Part shown: one piece after another, positions 23,555 to 36,670 of the stretch | Layout of the letters: the number at the start of each line of letters is the position of its first letter | How positions within the stretch are numbered: position 1 is the first letter of the stretch | Source of the DNA: Muricea muricata | Taxonomy: Eukaryota; Cnidaria; Anthozoa; Malacalcyonacea; Plexauridae | Length of the DNA: 64,000 nt | Direction: 5' to 3' | NCBI GenBank assembly: GCA_963855995.1 | Contig: OY979718.1 | Coordinates: 30,041,282-30,105,281, forward strand | The notes under the pieces: generated by a model | The model's database searches: none | Seen by the model: the letters and a program-made list of their open reading frames with translations, nothing else | Told to the model about the DNA's origin: nothing | Program-made: the position numbers and the translations under genes

Positions 23555-25167
23555 GAACTTAGCAAGTCGGGAATCAGGTTTTCGGCGCTCAAACTATCGA
23601 GATGAGCGAAGTAACCCGTTGACATGAGAAACCGAAAACTCTCTAGTAAACTTAACAGAAACGATCTTAGAACCATCAAAATTGCGTTTTACCCATTCTA
23701 GAACGATTTGAGCGTGAAAACATGCTCAAATCACCAACTAAAAATTGCTGTTTTAAATCGCTCAGGGTGAAGTTTTAGAGCTTAAAATGATGTTTTCAGT
23801 GCTAAAGTGAACGAGTTGAGCGCAATAATGTACTGCAATGACGGACCTAAAAGAGACCCAATAAATGGAAATTGCAGAACTTAGCAAGTCGGAAATCATG
23901 TTTTCGGCGCTCAAACTATCGAGATGAGCGAAGTAACCCGTTGACATAAGAAACCTATAACTTTCTAGTAAACTGAACAGCAACGATCTTAGAACCATCA
24001 AAATTGCGTTTTAAGTGTTCTAGAAGCGATTTGAGCGTAAAAACATGCTCATATCACCAACTAAAAATCGCCATTTTATGTCGATCAGGGCGACGTTTTA
24101 GAGCTTAAAATGATGTTTTCAGTGCTAAAGTGAACGAGTTGAGTGCAATGATGTACTGCAATAACGGACCTAAAAGAGACCTTCTAAATGGAAATTGCAG
24201 AACTTAGCAAGTCTAGAATCACGTTTTCGGCGCTCAAACCATCGGGATAAGCGAAATGACATGTTGAAATGAGAAACCTATAACTTGCTTGTACACTGAA
24301 CAGAAACGATCTTAGAACTATAAAAATCGCGTTTTAAGCGCTCTAGAAGCGATTTGAACGTAAAAACATGCTGAAATCACCAACGAAAAGTTGCTGTTTT
24401 AAATCGATCAGGGTGACGTTTTAGAGCTTAAAATGATGTTTTCAGTGCTAAAGTGAACGAGTTGAGCGCAATAATGTATTGCAATCACAGACCTAAAAGA
24501 GACCTAATAAATGGAAATTGCAGAACTTAGCAAGTCGGGAATCAGGTTTTAGGCGCTCAAATTATCGAGATGAGCGAAGTAACCCGTTGACATGAGAAAC
24601 CTATAACTCTCTTGTAAACTGAAAAGAAACGATCTTAGAAGCATCAAAATTGCGTTTTACCCGTTCTAGAACGATTTGAGCGTGAAAACATGCTCAAATC
24701 ACCAACTTAAAATCGCCGTTTTAAATCGATCAGGGTGACGTTTTAGAGCTTAAAATGATGTTTTCAGTGCTAAAGTGAACGAGTTGAGCGCAATGATGTA
24801 CTGCATTCACGGACCTAAAAGAGACCTTCTAAATTGAAATTGCAGAACTAAGCATGTCGGGAATCATATTTTCGGCTCTCAAACCATCGAGATTAGCAAA
24901 ATAACACCTTGACATGAGAAACGTAGAGCTTACTTGTGAAATGAGAAGAAACGATCTTAGAACCATCAAAATCGCGTTTTAAGCGTTCTAGAAGCGATTT
25001 GAGCGTAAAAATAATCTCAAATCACCAACTAAAAGTTGCCGTTTTAAATCAATCAGGGTGACGTTTTAAAGCTTAAAATGATGTTTTCAGTGCTAAAGTG
25101 AACGAGTTGAGCGCAATGATGTACTGCAACGACGGACCTAAAAGAGACCCAATAAATGGAAATTGCA
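23555..25167 (+). repeat. Higher-order unit M1-M2-M3-M4-M5a (1,613 bp)
   Basis: Monomers start at 23555, 23877, 24200, 24523 and 24845. It carries the TCTAGAATCACG M3 and is colinear with 1-1613 at an offset of 23,554 bp. Confidence 0.85.
24845..25167 (+). repeat. M5a landmark monomer 8
   Basis: It lies 10 monomers after copy 7, with AAGCTT at 25,069 and TGCAACGACGG near 25,126. Confidence 0.9.
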
Positions 25168-26780
25168 GAACTTAGCAAGTCGGGAATCATGTTTTCGGCG
25201 CTCAAACTATCGAGATGAGCGAAGTAACCCGTTGACATGAGAAACCGAAAACTCTCTAGTAAACTTAACAGAAACGATCTTAGAACCATCAAAATTGCGT
25301 TTTACCCATTCTAGAACGATTTGAGCGTGAAAACATGCTCAAATCACCAACTAAAAATTGCTGTTTTAAATCGCTCAGGGTGACGTTTTAGAGCTTAAAG
25401 TGATGTTTTCAGTGCTAAAGTGAACGAGTTGAGCGCAATAATGTACTGCAATGACGGACCTAAAAGAGACCCAAAAAATGGAAATTGCAGAACTTAGCAA
25501 GTCGGGAATCATGTTTTCGGCGGTCAAACTATCGAGATGAGCGAAGTAACCCGTTGACATAAGAAACCTATAACTTTCTAGTAAACTGAACAGCAACGAT
25601 CTTAGAACCATCAAAATTGCGTTTTAAGTGTTCTAGAAGCGATTTGAGCGTAAAAACATGCTCAAATCACCAACTAAAAATCGCCGTTTTATGTCGATCA
25701 GGGCGACGTTTTAGAGCTTAAAATGATGTTTTCAGTGCTAAAGTGAACGAGTTGAGTGCAATGATGTACTGCAATAACGGACCTAAAAGAGACCTTCTAA
25801 ATGGAAATTGCAGAACTTAGCAAGTCGGGAATCACGTTTTCGGCGCTCAAACCATCGGGATAAGCGAAATGACATGTTGAAATGAAAAACCTATAACTTG
25901 CTTCTACACTGAACAGAAACGATCTTAGAACTATAAAAATCGCGTTTTAAGCGCTCTAGAAGCGATTTGAACGTAAAAACATGCTGAAATCACCAACGAA
26001 AAGTTGCTGTTTTAAATCGATCAGGGTGACGTTTTAGAGCTTAAAATTATGTTTTCAGTGCTAAAGTGAACGAGTTGAGCGCAATAATGTACTGCAATCA
26101 CGGACCTAAAAGAGACCTACTAAATGGAAATTGCAGAACTTAGCAAGTCGGGAATCAGGTTTTCGGCGCTCAAATTATCGAGATGAGCGAAGTAACCCGT
26201 TGACATGAGAAACCTATAACTCTCTTGTAAACTGAAAAGAAACGATCTTAGAAGCATCAAAATTGCGTTTTACCCGTTCTAGAACGATTTGAGCGTGAAA
26301 ACATGCTCAAATCACCAACTTAAAATCGCCGTTTTAAATCGATCAGGGTGACGTTTTAGAGCTTAAAATGATGTTTTCAGTGCTAAAGTGAACGAGTTGA
26401 ACGCAATGATGTACTGCAATCACGGACCTAAAAGAGACCTTCTAAATTGAAATTGCAGAACTAAGCATGTCGGGAATCATATATTCGGCTCTCAAACCAT
26501 CGAGATTAGCAAAATAACACCTTGACATGAGAAACGTAGAGCTTACTTGTGAAATGAGAAGAAACGATCTTAGAACCATCAAAATCGCGTTTTAAGCGTT
26601 CTAGAAGCGATTTGAGCGTAAAAATAATCTCAAATCACCAACTAAAAGTTGCCGTTTTAAATCAATCAGGGTGACGTTTTAGAGCTTAAAATGATGTTTT
26701 CAGTGCTAAAGTGAACGAGTTGAGCGCAATAATGTACTGCAATCACGGACCTAAAAGAGACCTAATAAATGGAAATTGCA
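25168..26780 (+). repeat. Higher-order unit M1-M2-M3-M4-M5a (1,613 bp)
   Basis: Monomers start at 25168, 25490, 25813, 26136 and 26458. Two complete M5a-ending units stand back to back here (23,555-26,780). The M2 has CCAAAAAATGG and GCGGTCAAAC, both private. The final M5a is the last one before a 52-monomer gap in this class. Confidence 0.85.
26458..26780 (+). repeat. M5a landmark monomer 9
   Basis: It lies five monomers after copy 8. It has CATATATTCGG, and AGAGCTT in place of AAAGCTT, so it lacks the HindIII site. It is the last copy before a 52-monomer gap. Confidence 0.9.
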
Positions 26781-27749
26781 GAACTTAGCAAGTCGGGAAT
26801 CAGGTTTTCGGCGCTCAAACTATCGAGATGAGCGAAGTAACCCGTTGACATGAGAAACCTATAACTCTCTTGTAAACTGAAAAGAAACGATCTTAGAACC
26901 AGCAAAATTGCGTTTTAAGTGTTCTAGAAGCGATTTGAGCGTAAAAACATGCTCAAATCACTAACTTAAAATCGTCGTTTTAAATCCATCAGGGTGACGT
27001 TTTAAAGCTTAAAATGATGTTTTGAGTGCTAAAGTGAACGAGTTGAGCGTAATGATGTACTGCATTCACGGACCTAAAGAAGACCTAATAAATGGAAATT
27101 GCAGAACTTAGCAAGTCGGGAATCATGTTTTCTGCGCTCAAACTATCGAGATGAGCGAAGTAACCCGTTGACATGAGAAACCTATAACTTTCTAGTAAAC
27201 TGAACAGCAACGATCTTAGAACTATCAAAATTGCGTTTTAAGTGTTCTAGAAGCGATTTGAGCGTAAAAACATGCTCAAATCACCAACTAAAAATCGCCG
27301 TTTTATGTCGATCAGGGCGACGTTTTAGAGCTTAAAATGATATTTTCAGTGCTAAAGTGAACGAGTTGAGTGCAATGATGTACTGCAATAACGGACCTAA
27401 AAGAGACCTTCTAAATGGAAATTGCAGAACTTAGCAAGTCGGGAATCAGGTTTTCGTCGCTCAAACCATCGGGATGAGCGAAATGACATGTTGAAATGAG
27501 AAACCTATAACTTGCTTGTAAACTGAAAAGAAACGATCTTAGAACAATCAAAATCGCGTTTTAAGCGTTCTAGAAGTGATTTGAGCGTAAAAATACGCTC
27601 AAATCACCAACTTAAAATTGCCGTTTTAAATCGATCAGGGTGACGTTTTAGAACTTAAAATGATGTTTTCTGTGCTAAAGTGAACGAGTTGAGCGCAATA
27701 ACGTACTGCAATGACGGACCTGAAAGAGACACAATAAATGGAAATTGCA
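26781..27749 (+). repeat. Three-monomer irregular fragment M4-M2-M3/M5b
   Basis: Monomers start at 26781, 27104 and 27427. Private marks are AAAGAAGACC (near 27,078), TTTTCTGCGC (near 27,129) and TTTTCGTCGCTC (near 27,453). The last of these recurs at 30,033, 31,324 and 37,775. The third monomer begins M3-like and ends as M5b. Confidence 0.7.
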
Positions 27750-28415
27750 GAACTTAGCAAGTCGGGAATCAGGTTTTCGGCGCTCAAACTATCGAGATGA
27801 GCGAAGTAACCCGTTGACATGAGAAACCGAAAACTCTCTAGTAAACTTAATAGAAACGATCTTAGAACCATCAAAATTGCGTTTTACCCATTCTAGAACG
27901 ATTTAAGCGTGAAAACATGCTCAAATCACCAACTAAAAATTCCTGTTTTAAATCGCTCAGGGTGACGTTTTAGAGCTTAAAATGATGTTTTCAGTGCTAA
28001 AGTGAACGAGTTGAGCGCAATAATGTACTGCAATGACGGACCTAAAAGAGACCATATAAATGGAAATTGCAGAACTTAGCAAGTCGGGAATCATGTTTTC
28101 GGCGCTCAAACTATCGAGATGAGCGAAGTAACCCGTTGACATGAGAAACCTATAACTCTCTTGTAAACTGAAAAGAAACGATCTTAGAACCAGCAAAATT
28201 GCGTTTTAAGTGTTCTAGAAGCGATTTGAGCGTAAAAACATGCTCAAATCACTAACTTAAAATCGTCGTTTTAAATCCATCAGGGTGACGTTTTAGAGCT
28301 TAAAATGATGTTTTCAGTGCTAAAGTGAACGAGTTGAGCGCAATGATGTACTGCAATCACGGACCTAAAAGAGACCTTCTAAATGGAAATTGCAGAACTT
28401 AGCAAGTCGGGAATC
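27500..28415. repeat. Five-monomer (1,613-bp) duplication, matching part of copy 1
   Basis: It shares AATAGAAACG, GATTTAAGCG, AATTCCTG, CCATATAAATGG and AAATCGTCG with 29,113-30,028. These marks occur nowhere else that I noticed, apart from AAATCGTCG at 26,974. Confidence 0.85.
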
Positions 28416-29362
28416 ACGTTTTCGGCGCTCAAACCATCGGGATAAGCGAAATGACATGTTGAAATGAGAAACCTATAACTTGCTTGTACACTGAACAGAA
28501 ACGATCTTAGAACTATAACAATCGCGTTTTAAGCGCTCTAGAAGCGATTTGAACGTAAAAACATGCTGAAATCACCAACGAAAAGTTGCTTTTTTAAATC
28601 GATCAGGGTGACGTTTAGAGCTTAAAATGATGTTTTCAGTGCTAAAGTGAACGAGTTGAGCGCAATAATGTACTGCAATCACGGACCTAAAAGAGACCTA
28701 ATAAATGGAAATTGGAGAACTTAGCAAGTCGGGAATCAGGTTTTCGGCGCTCAAACTATCGAGATGAGCGAAGTAACCCGTTGACATGAGAAACCTATAA
28801 CTCTCTTGTAAACTGAAAAGAAACGATCTTAGAACCAGCAAAATTGCGTTTTAAGTGTTCTAGAAGCGATTTGAGCGTAAAAACATGCTCAAATCACTAA
28901 CTTAAAATCGCCGTTTTAAATCGATCAGGGTGACGTTTTAGAGCTTAAAATGATGTTTTCAGTGCTAAAGTGAACGAGTTGAACGCAATGATGTACTGCA
29001 ATCACGGACCTAAAAGAGACCTTCTAAATGGTAATTGCAGAACTTAGCAAGTTGGGAATCAGGTTTTTGGCGCTCAAACCTACGGGATGAGCGAAATGAC
29101 ATGTTTAAATGAGAAACCTATAACTTACTTGTAAACTGAAAAGAAACGATCTTAGAACAATCAAAATCGCGTTTTAAGCGTTCTAGAAGTGATTTGAGCG
29201 TAAAAATACGCTCAAATCACCAACTTAAAATTGCCGTTTTAAATCGATCAGGGTGACGTTTTAGAACTTAAAATGATGTTTTCTGTGCTAAAGTGAACGA
29301 GTTGAGCGCAATAACGTACTGCAATGACGGACCTGAAAGAGACACAATAAATGGAAATTGCA
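27750..29362 (+). repeat. Higher-order unit M1-M2/M4-M3-M4-M5b (1,613 bp)
   Basis: Monomers start at 27750, 28072, 28395, 28717 and 29040. The second is M2 at its left and M4 in the middle (ACTCTCTTGTAAACTGAAAAG). The M3 has a one-base loss in GACGTTTAGAGC near 28,612. Private AATAGAAACG, GATTTAAGCG, AATTCCTG and CCATATAAATGG recur 1,613 bp downstream. Confidence 0.8.
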
Positions 29363-30028
29363 GAACTTAGCAAGTCGGGAATCAGGTTTTCGGCGCTCAA
29401 ACTATCGAGATGAGCGAAGTAACCCGTTGACATGAGAAACCGAAAACTCTCTAGTAAACTTAATAGAAACGATCTTAGAACCATCAAAATTGCGTTTTAC
29501 CCATTCTAGAACGATTTAAGCGTGAAAACATGCTCAAATCACCAACTAAAAATTCCTGTTTTAAATCGCTCAGGGTGACGTTTTAGAGCTTAAAATGATG
29601 TTTTCAGTGCTAAAGTGAACGAGTTGAGCGCAATAATGTACTGCAATGACGGACCTAAAAGAGACCATATAAATGGAAATTGCAGAACTTAGCAAGTCGG
29701 GAATCATGTTTTCGGCGCTCAAACTATCGAGATGAGCGAAGTAACCCGTTGACATGAGAAACCTATAACTCTTTTGTAAACTGAAAAGAAACGATCTTAG
29801 AACCAGCAAAATTGCGTTTTAAGTGTTCTAGAAGCGATTTGAGTGTAAAAACATGCTCAAATCACTAACTTAAAATCGTCGTTTTAAATCCATCAGGGTG
29901 ACGTTTTAGAGCTTAAAATGATGTTTTCAGTGCTAAAGTGAACGAGTTGAGCGCAATGATAAACTGCAATCACGGACCTAAAAGAGACCTTCTAAATGGA
30001 AATTGCAGAACTTAGCAAGTCGGGAATC
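29113..30028. repeat. Five-monomer (1,613-bp) duplication, matching part of copy 2
   Basis: This is the partner of 27,500-28,415. Private changes include ACTCTTTTGTAAAC (about 29,771), GAGTGTAAAAAC (about 29,841) and GATAAACTGC (about 29,960). Confidence 0.85.
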
Positions 30029-31318
30029 AGGTTTTCGTCGCTCAAACCATCGGGATGAGCGAAATGACATGTTGAAATGAGAAACCTATAACTTGCTTGT
30101 ACACTGAACAGAAACGATCTTAGAACCATCAAAATCGCGTTTTAAGCGTTCTAGAAGCGATTTGAACGTAAAAACATGCTCAAATCACCAACGAAAAATT
30201 GCTGTTTTAAATCGATCAGGGTGACGTTTTAGAGCTTAAAATTTTGTTTTCAGTGCTAAAGTGAACGAGTTGAGCGCAATAATGTACTGCAATGACGGAC
30301 CTAAAAGAGACCCAATAAATGGAAATTGCAGAACTTAGCAAGTCGGGAATCAGGTTTTCGGCGCTCAAACCATCGGGATGAGTGAAATGACATGTTGAAA
30401 TGAGAAACATATAACTTGCTTGTACACTGAACAGAAACGATCTTAGAACCGTAAAAATCGCGTTTTAAGTATTCTAGAAGCAATTTGAGCGTAAAAACAT
30501 GCTCAAATCACCAACTAAAAATCGCCGTTTTATGTCGATCAGGGCGACGTTTTAGAGCTTAAAATGATGTTTTCAGTGCTAAAGTGAACGAGTTGAGTGC
30601 AATGATGTACTGCAATAACGAACCTAAAAGAGACCTTCTAAATGGAAATTGCAGAACTTAGCAAGTCGGGAATCACGTTTTCGGCGCTCAAACCATCGGG
30701 ATAAGCGAAATGACATGTTGAAATGAGAAACCGAAAACTCTCTAGTAAACTTAACAGAAACGATCTTAGAACCATCAAAATTGCGTTTTACCCATTCTAG
30801 AACGATTTGAGCGTGAAAACATGCTCAAATCACCAACTAAAAATTGCTGTTTCAAATCGCTCAGGGTGACGTTTTAGAGCCTAAAATGATGTTTTCAGTG
30901 CTAAAGTGAACGAGTTGAGCGCAATAATGTACTGCAATGACGGACCTAAAAGAGACCCAATAAATGGAAATTGCAGAACTTAGCAAGTCGGGAATCATGT
31001 TTTCGGCGCTCAAACTATCGAGATGAGCGAAGTAACCCGTTGACATGAGAAACCTATAACTTTCTAGTAAACTGAACAGCAACGATCTTAGAACCATCAA
31101 AATTGCGTTTTAAGTGTTCTAGAAGCGATTTGGGCGTAAAAACATGCTCAAATCACCAACTAAAAATCGCCGTTTTATGTCGATCAGGGCGACGTTTTAG
31201 AGCTTAAAATGATATTTTCAGTGCTAAAGTGAACGAGTTGAGTGCAATGATGTACTGCAATAACGGACCTAAAAGAGACCTTCTAAATGGAAATTGCAGA
31301 ACTTAGCAAGTCGGGAAT
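30028..31318. repeat. Four-monomer (1,291-bp) tandem duplication, copy 1
   Basis: It begins with GGTTTTCGTCGCTC and shares GAGTGAAATG, GAAACATATAAC, AGCAATTTGAGCG, ACGAACCTAAAAG and the M3/M1 switch with 31,319-32,609. Copy 1 has AAAATTTTG where copy 2 has AAAATTATG (about 30,241). Confidence 0.85.
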
Positions 31319-32609
31319 CAGGTTTTCGTCGCTCAAACCATCGGGATGAGCGAAATGACATGTTGAAATGAGAAACCTATAACTTGCTTGTACACTGAAC
31401 AGAAACGATCTTAGAACCATCAAAATCGCGTTTTAAGCGTTCTAGAAGCGATTTGAACGTAAAAACATGCTCAAATCACCAACGAAAAATTGCTGTTTTA
31501 AATCGATCAGGGTGACGTTTTAGAGCTTAAAATTATGTTTTCAGTGCTAAAGTGAACGAGTTGAGCGCAATAATGTACTGCAATGACGGACCTAAAAGAG
31601 ACCCAATAAATGGAAATTGCAGAACTTAGCAAGTCGGGAATCAGGTTTTCGGCGCTCAAACCATCGGGATGAGTGAAATGACATGTTGAAATGAGAAACA
31701 TATAACTTGCTTGTACACTGAACAGAAACGATCTTAGAACCGTAAAAATCGCGTTTTAAGTGTTCTAGAAGCAATTTGAGCGTAAAAACATGCTCAAATC
31801 ACCAACTAATAATCGCCGTTTTATGTCGATCAGGGCGACGTTTTAGAGCTTAAAATGATGTTTTCAGTGCTAAAGTGAACGAGTTGAGTGCAATGATGTA
31901 CTGCAATAACGAACCTAAAAGAGACCTTCTAAATGGAAATTGCAGAACTTAGCAAGTCGGGAATCACGTTTTCGGCGCTCAAACCATCGGGATAAGCGAA
32001 ATGACATGTTGAAATGAGAAACCGAAAACTCTCTAGTAAACTTAACAGAAACGATCTTAGAACCATCAAAATTGCGTTTTACCCATTCTAGAACGATTTG
32101 AGCGTGAAAACATGCTCAAATCACCAACTAAAAATTGCTGTTTTAAATCGCTCAGGGTGACGTTTTAGAGCCTAAAATGATGTTTTCAGTGCTAAAGTGA
32201 ACGAGTTGAGCGCAATAATGTACTGCAATGACGGACCTAAAAGAGACCCAATAAATGGAAATTGCAGAACTTAGCAAGTCGGGAATCATGTTTTCGGCGC
32301 TCAAACTATCGAGATGAGCGAAGTAACCCGTTGACATGAGAAACCTATAACTTTCTAGTAAACTGAACAGCAACGATCTTAGAACCATCAAAATTGCGTT
32401 TTAAGTGTTCTAGAAGCGATTTGGGCGTAAAAACATGCTCAAATCACCAACTAAAAATCGCCGTTTTATGTCGATCAGGGCGACGTTTTAGAGCTTAAAA
32501 TGATATTTTCAGTGCTAAAGTGAACGAGTTGAGTGCAATGATGTACTGCAATAACGGACCTAAAAGAGACCTTCTAAATGGAAATTGCAGAACTTAGCAA
32601 GTCGGGAAT
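31319..32609. repeat. Four-monomer (1,291-bp) tandem duplication, copy 2
   Basis: This is the immediate tandem partner of 30,028-31,318. Differences seen are AACTAATAATCG (about 31,805) and GCTGTTTTAAATCG (about 32,138), where copy 1 has GCTGTTTCAAATCG. It ends where AAAATATCGGGATAAG appears. Confidence 0.85.
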
Positions 32610-35600
32610 CACGTTTTCGGCGCTCAAAATATCGGGATAAGCGAAATTACATGTTGAAATGAGAAACCTATAACTTGCTTTTACACTGAACAGAAACGAT
32701 CTTAGAACTATAAAAATCGCGTTTTAAGCGCTCTGGAAGCGATTTGAACGTAAAAACATGCTGAATCACCAACGAGAAGTTGCTGTTTTAAATCGATCAG
32801 GGTGACGTTTTAGAGCTTAAAATGATGTTTTCAGTGCTAAAGTGAACGAGTTCAGCGCAATGATGTACTGCAATCACGGACCTAAAAGAGACCTTCTAAA
32901 TGGTAATTGCAGAACTTAGCAAGTTGGGAATCAGGTTTTTGGCGCTCAAACCAACGGGATGAGCGAAATGACATGTTGAAATGAGAAACCTATAACTTGC
33001 TTGTAAACTGAAAAGAAACGATCTTAGAACAATCAAAATCGCGTTTTAAGCGTTCTAGAAGTGATTTGAGCGTAAAAATATGCTCAAATAACCAGCTTAA
33101 AATTGCCCTTTTAAATCGATCAGGGTGACGTTTTAGAACTTAAAATGATGTTTTCAGTGCTAAAGTGAACGAGTTGAGCGCAATGATGTACTGCAATCAC
33201 CGACCTAAAAGAGACCTAATAAATGGTAATTGCAGAACTTAGCAAGTTGAGAATCAGGTTTTTGGCGCTCAAACCTACGGGATGAGCGAAATGACATGTT
33301 GAAATGAGAAACCTATAACTTGCTTGTAAACTGAAAAGAAACGATCTTAGAACAATCAAAATCGCGTTTTAAGCGTTCTAGAAGTGATTTGAGCGTAAAA
33401 ATATGCTCAAATCACCAACTTAAAATTGCCGTTTTAAATCGATCAGGGTGACGTTTTAGAACTTAAAATGATGTTTTCTGTGCTAAAGTGAACGAGTTGA
33501 GCGCAATAACGTACTGCAATGACGGACCTGAAAGAGACACAATAAATGGAAATTGCAGAACTTAGCAAGTCGGGAATCAGGTTTTCGGCGCTCAAACTAT
33601 CGAGATGAGCGAAGTAACCCGTTGACATGAGAAACCGAAAACTCTCTAGTAAACTTAACAGAAACGATCTTAGAACCATCAAAATTGCGTTTTACCCATT
33701 CTAGAACGATTTGAGCGTGAAAACATGCTCAAATCACCCACTAAAAATTGCTGTTTTAAATCGCTCAGGGTGACGTTTTAGAGGTTAAAATGATGTTTTC
33801 AGTGCTAAAGTGAACGAGTTGAGCGCAATAACGTACTGCAATGACGGACCTGAAAGAGACACAATAAATGGAAATTGCAGAACTTAGCAAGTCGGGAATC
33901 AGGTTTTCGGCGCTCAAACTATCGAGATGAGCGAAGTAACCCGTTGACATGAGAAACCGAAAACTCTCTAGTAAACTTAACAGAAACGATCTTAGAACTA
34001 TCAAAATTGCGTTTTACCCATTCTAGAACGATTTGAGCGTGAAAACATGCTCAAATCACCCACTAAAAATTGCTGTTTTAAATCGCTCAGGGTGACGTTT
34101 TAGAGGTTAAAATGATGTTTTCAGTGCTAAAGTGAACGAGTTGAGCGCAATAATGTACTGCAATGACGGACCTAAAAGAGACCCAATAAATGGAAATTGC
34201 AGAACTTAGCAAGTCGGGAATCATGTTTTCGGCGCTCAAACTATCGAGATGAGCGAAGTAACCCGTTGACAAAAGAAACCTATAACTTTCTAGTAAACTG
34301 AACAGCAACGATCTTAGAACCATCAAATATGCGTTTTAAGTGTTCTAGAAGCGATTTGAGCGTAAAAACATGCTCAAATCACCAACTAAAAATCGCCGTT
34401 TTATGTCGATCAGGGCGACGTTTTAGAGCTTAAAATGATGTTTTCAGTGCTAAAGTGAACGAGTTGAGTGCAATGATGTACTGCAATAACGGACCTAAAA
34501 GAGACCTTCTAAATGGAAATTGCAGAACTTAGAAAGTCGGGAATCACGTTTTCGGCGCTCAAACCATCGGGATAAGTGAAATGACATGTTGAAATGAGAA
34601 ACCTATAACTTGCTTGTACACTGAACAGAAACGATCTTAGAACTTTTAAAATCGCGTTTTAAGCGCTCTAGAAGCGATTTGAACGTAAAAACATGCTGAA
34701 ATCACCAACGAAAAGTTGCTTTTTTAAATCGATCAGGGTGACGTTTTAGAGCTTAAAATGATTTTTTCAGTGCTAAAGTGAACGAGTTGAGCGCAATAAT
34801 GTACTGCAATCACGGACCTAAAAGAGACCTAATAAATGGAAATTGGAGAACTTAGCAAGTCGGGAATCAGGTTTTCGGCGCTCAAACTATCGAGATGAGC
34901 GAAGTAACCCGTTGACATGAGAAACCTATAACTCTCTTGTAAACTGAAAAGAAACGATCTTAGAACCAGCAAAATTGCGTTTTAAGTGTTCTAGAAGCGA
35001 TTTGAGCGTAAAAACATGCTCAAATCACTAACTTAAAATCGCCGTTTTAAATCGATCAGGGTGACGTTTTAGAGCTTAAAATGATGTTTTCAGTGCTAAA
35101 GTGAACGAGTTGAACGCAATGATGTACTGCAATCACGGACCTAAAAGAGACCTTCTAAATGGTAATTGCAGAACTTAGCAAGTTGGGAATCAGGTTTTTG
35201 GCGCTCAAACCTACGGGATGAGCGAAATGACATGTTGAAATGAGAAACCTATAACTTGCTTGTAAACTGAAAAGAAACGATCTTAGAACAATCAAAATCG
35301 CGTTTTAAGCGTTCTAGAAGTGATTTGAGCGTAAAAATACGCTCAAATCACCAACTTAAAATTGCCGTTTTAAATCGATCAGGGTGACGTTTTAGAACTT
35401 AAAATGATGTTTTCAGTGCTAAAGTGAACGAGTTGAGTGCAATAACGTACTGCAATGACGGACCTAAAAGAGACACAATAAATGGAAATTGCAGAACTTA
35501 GCAAGTCGGGAATCAGGTTTTCGGCGCTCAAACTATCGAGATGAGCGAAGTAACCCGTTGACATGAGAAACCGAAAACTCTCTAGTAAACTTAACAGAAA

Positions 35601-36639
35601 CGATCTTAGAACCATCAAAATTGCGTTTTACCCATACTAGAACGATTTGAGCGTGAAAACATGCTCAAATCACCAACTTAAAATCGCCGTTTTAAATCGC
35701 TCAGGGTGACGTTTTAGAGCTTAAAATGATGTTTTCAGTGCTAAAGTGAACGAGTTGAGCGCAATAATGTACTGCAATGACGGACCTAAAAGAGACCCAA
35801 TAAATGGAAATTGCAGAACTTAGCAAGTCGGGAATCATGTTTTCGGCGCTCAAACTATCGAGATGAGCGAAGTAACCCGTTGACATAAGAAACCTATAAA
35901 TTTCTAGTAAACTGAACAGCAACGATCTTAGAACCATCAAAATTGCGTTTTAAGTGTTCTAGAAGCGATTTGAGCGTAAAAACATGCTCAAATCACCAAC
36001 TAAAAATCGCCATTTTATGTCGATCAGGGCGACGTTTTAGAGCTTAAAATGATGTTTTCAGTGCTAAAGTGAACGAGATGAGTGCAATGATGTACTGCAA
36101 TAACGGACCTAAAAGAGACCTTCTAAATGGAAATTGCAGAACTTAGCAAGTCTAGAATCACGTTTTCGGCGCTCAAACCATCGGGATAAGCGAAATGACA
36201 TGTTGAAATGAGAAACCTATAACTTGCTTGTACACTGAACAGAAACGATCTTAGAACTATAAAAATCGCGTTTTAAGCGCTCTAGAAGCGATTTGAACGT
36301 AAAAACATGCTGAAATCACCAACGAAAAGTTGCTGTTTTAAATCGATCAGGGTGACGTTTTAGAGCTTAAAATGATGTTTTCAGTGCTAAAGTGAACGAG
36401 TTGAGCGCAATAATGTTATGCAATCACAGACCTAAAAGAGACCTAATAAATGGAAATTGCAGAACTTAGCAAGTCGGGAATCAGGTTTTCGGCGCTCAAA
36501 TTATCGAGATGAGCGAAGTAACCCGTTGACATGAGAAACCTATAACTCTCTTGTAAACTGAAAAGAAACGATCTTAGAAGCATCAAAATTGCGTTTTACC
36601 CGTTCTAGAACGATTTGAGCGTGAAAACATGCTCAAATC

Positions 36640-36670
36640 ACCAACTTAAAATCGCCGTTTTAAATCAATC
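36640..36670. other. Deletion junction: one M5a monomer missing
   Basis: M4 sequence (AACTTAAAATCGCCGTTTTA) runs directly into AATCAATCAGGGTGACG, which elsewhere follows M5a. In the partner block M4 leads into AAATCGATCAGGATGACG at about 43,110, and AAATCAATCAGGG appears only 323 bp later. The simplest reading is loss of exactly one monomer by unequal exchange within the shared GCCGTTTTAAATC. Confidence 0.8.

Noticed and set aside
30301..30483. Second minus-strand frame of 60 codons (also near 31,592 and 38,043)
   Set aside because: It overlaps the 64-codon frame in another phase and appears only in copies of one duplicated block, so it is a chance frame.
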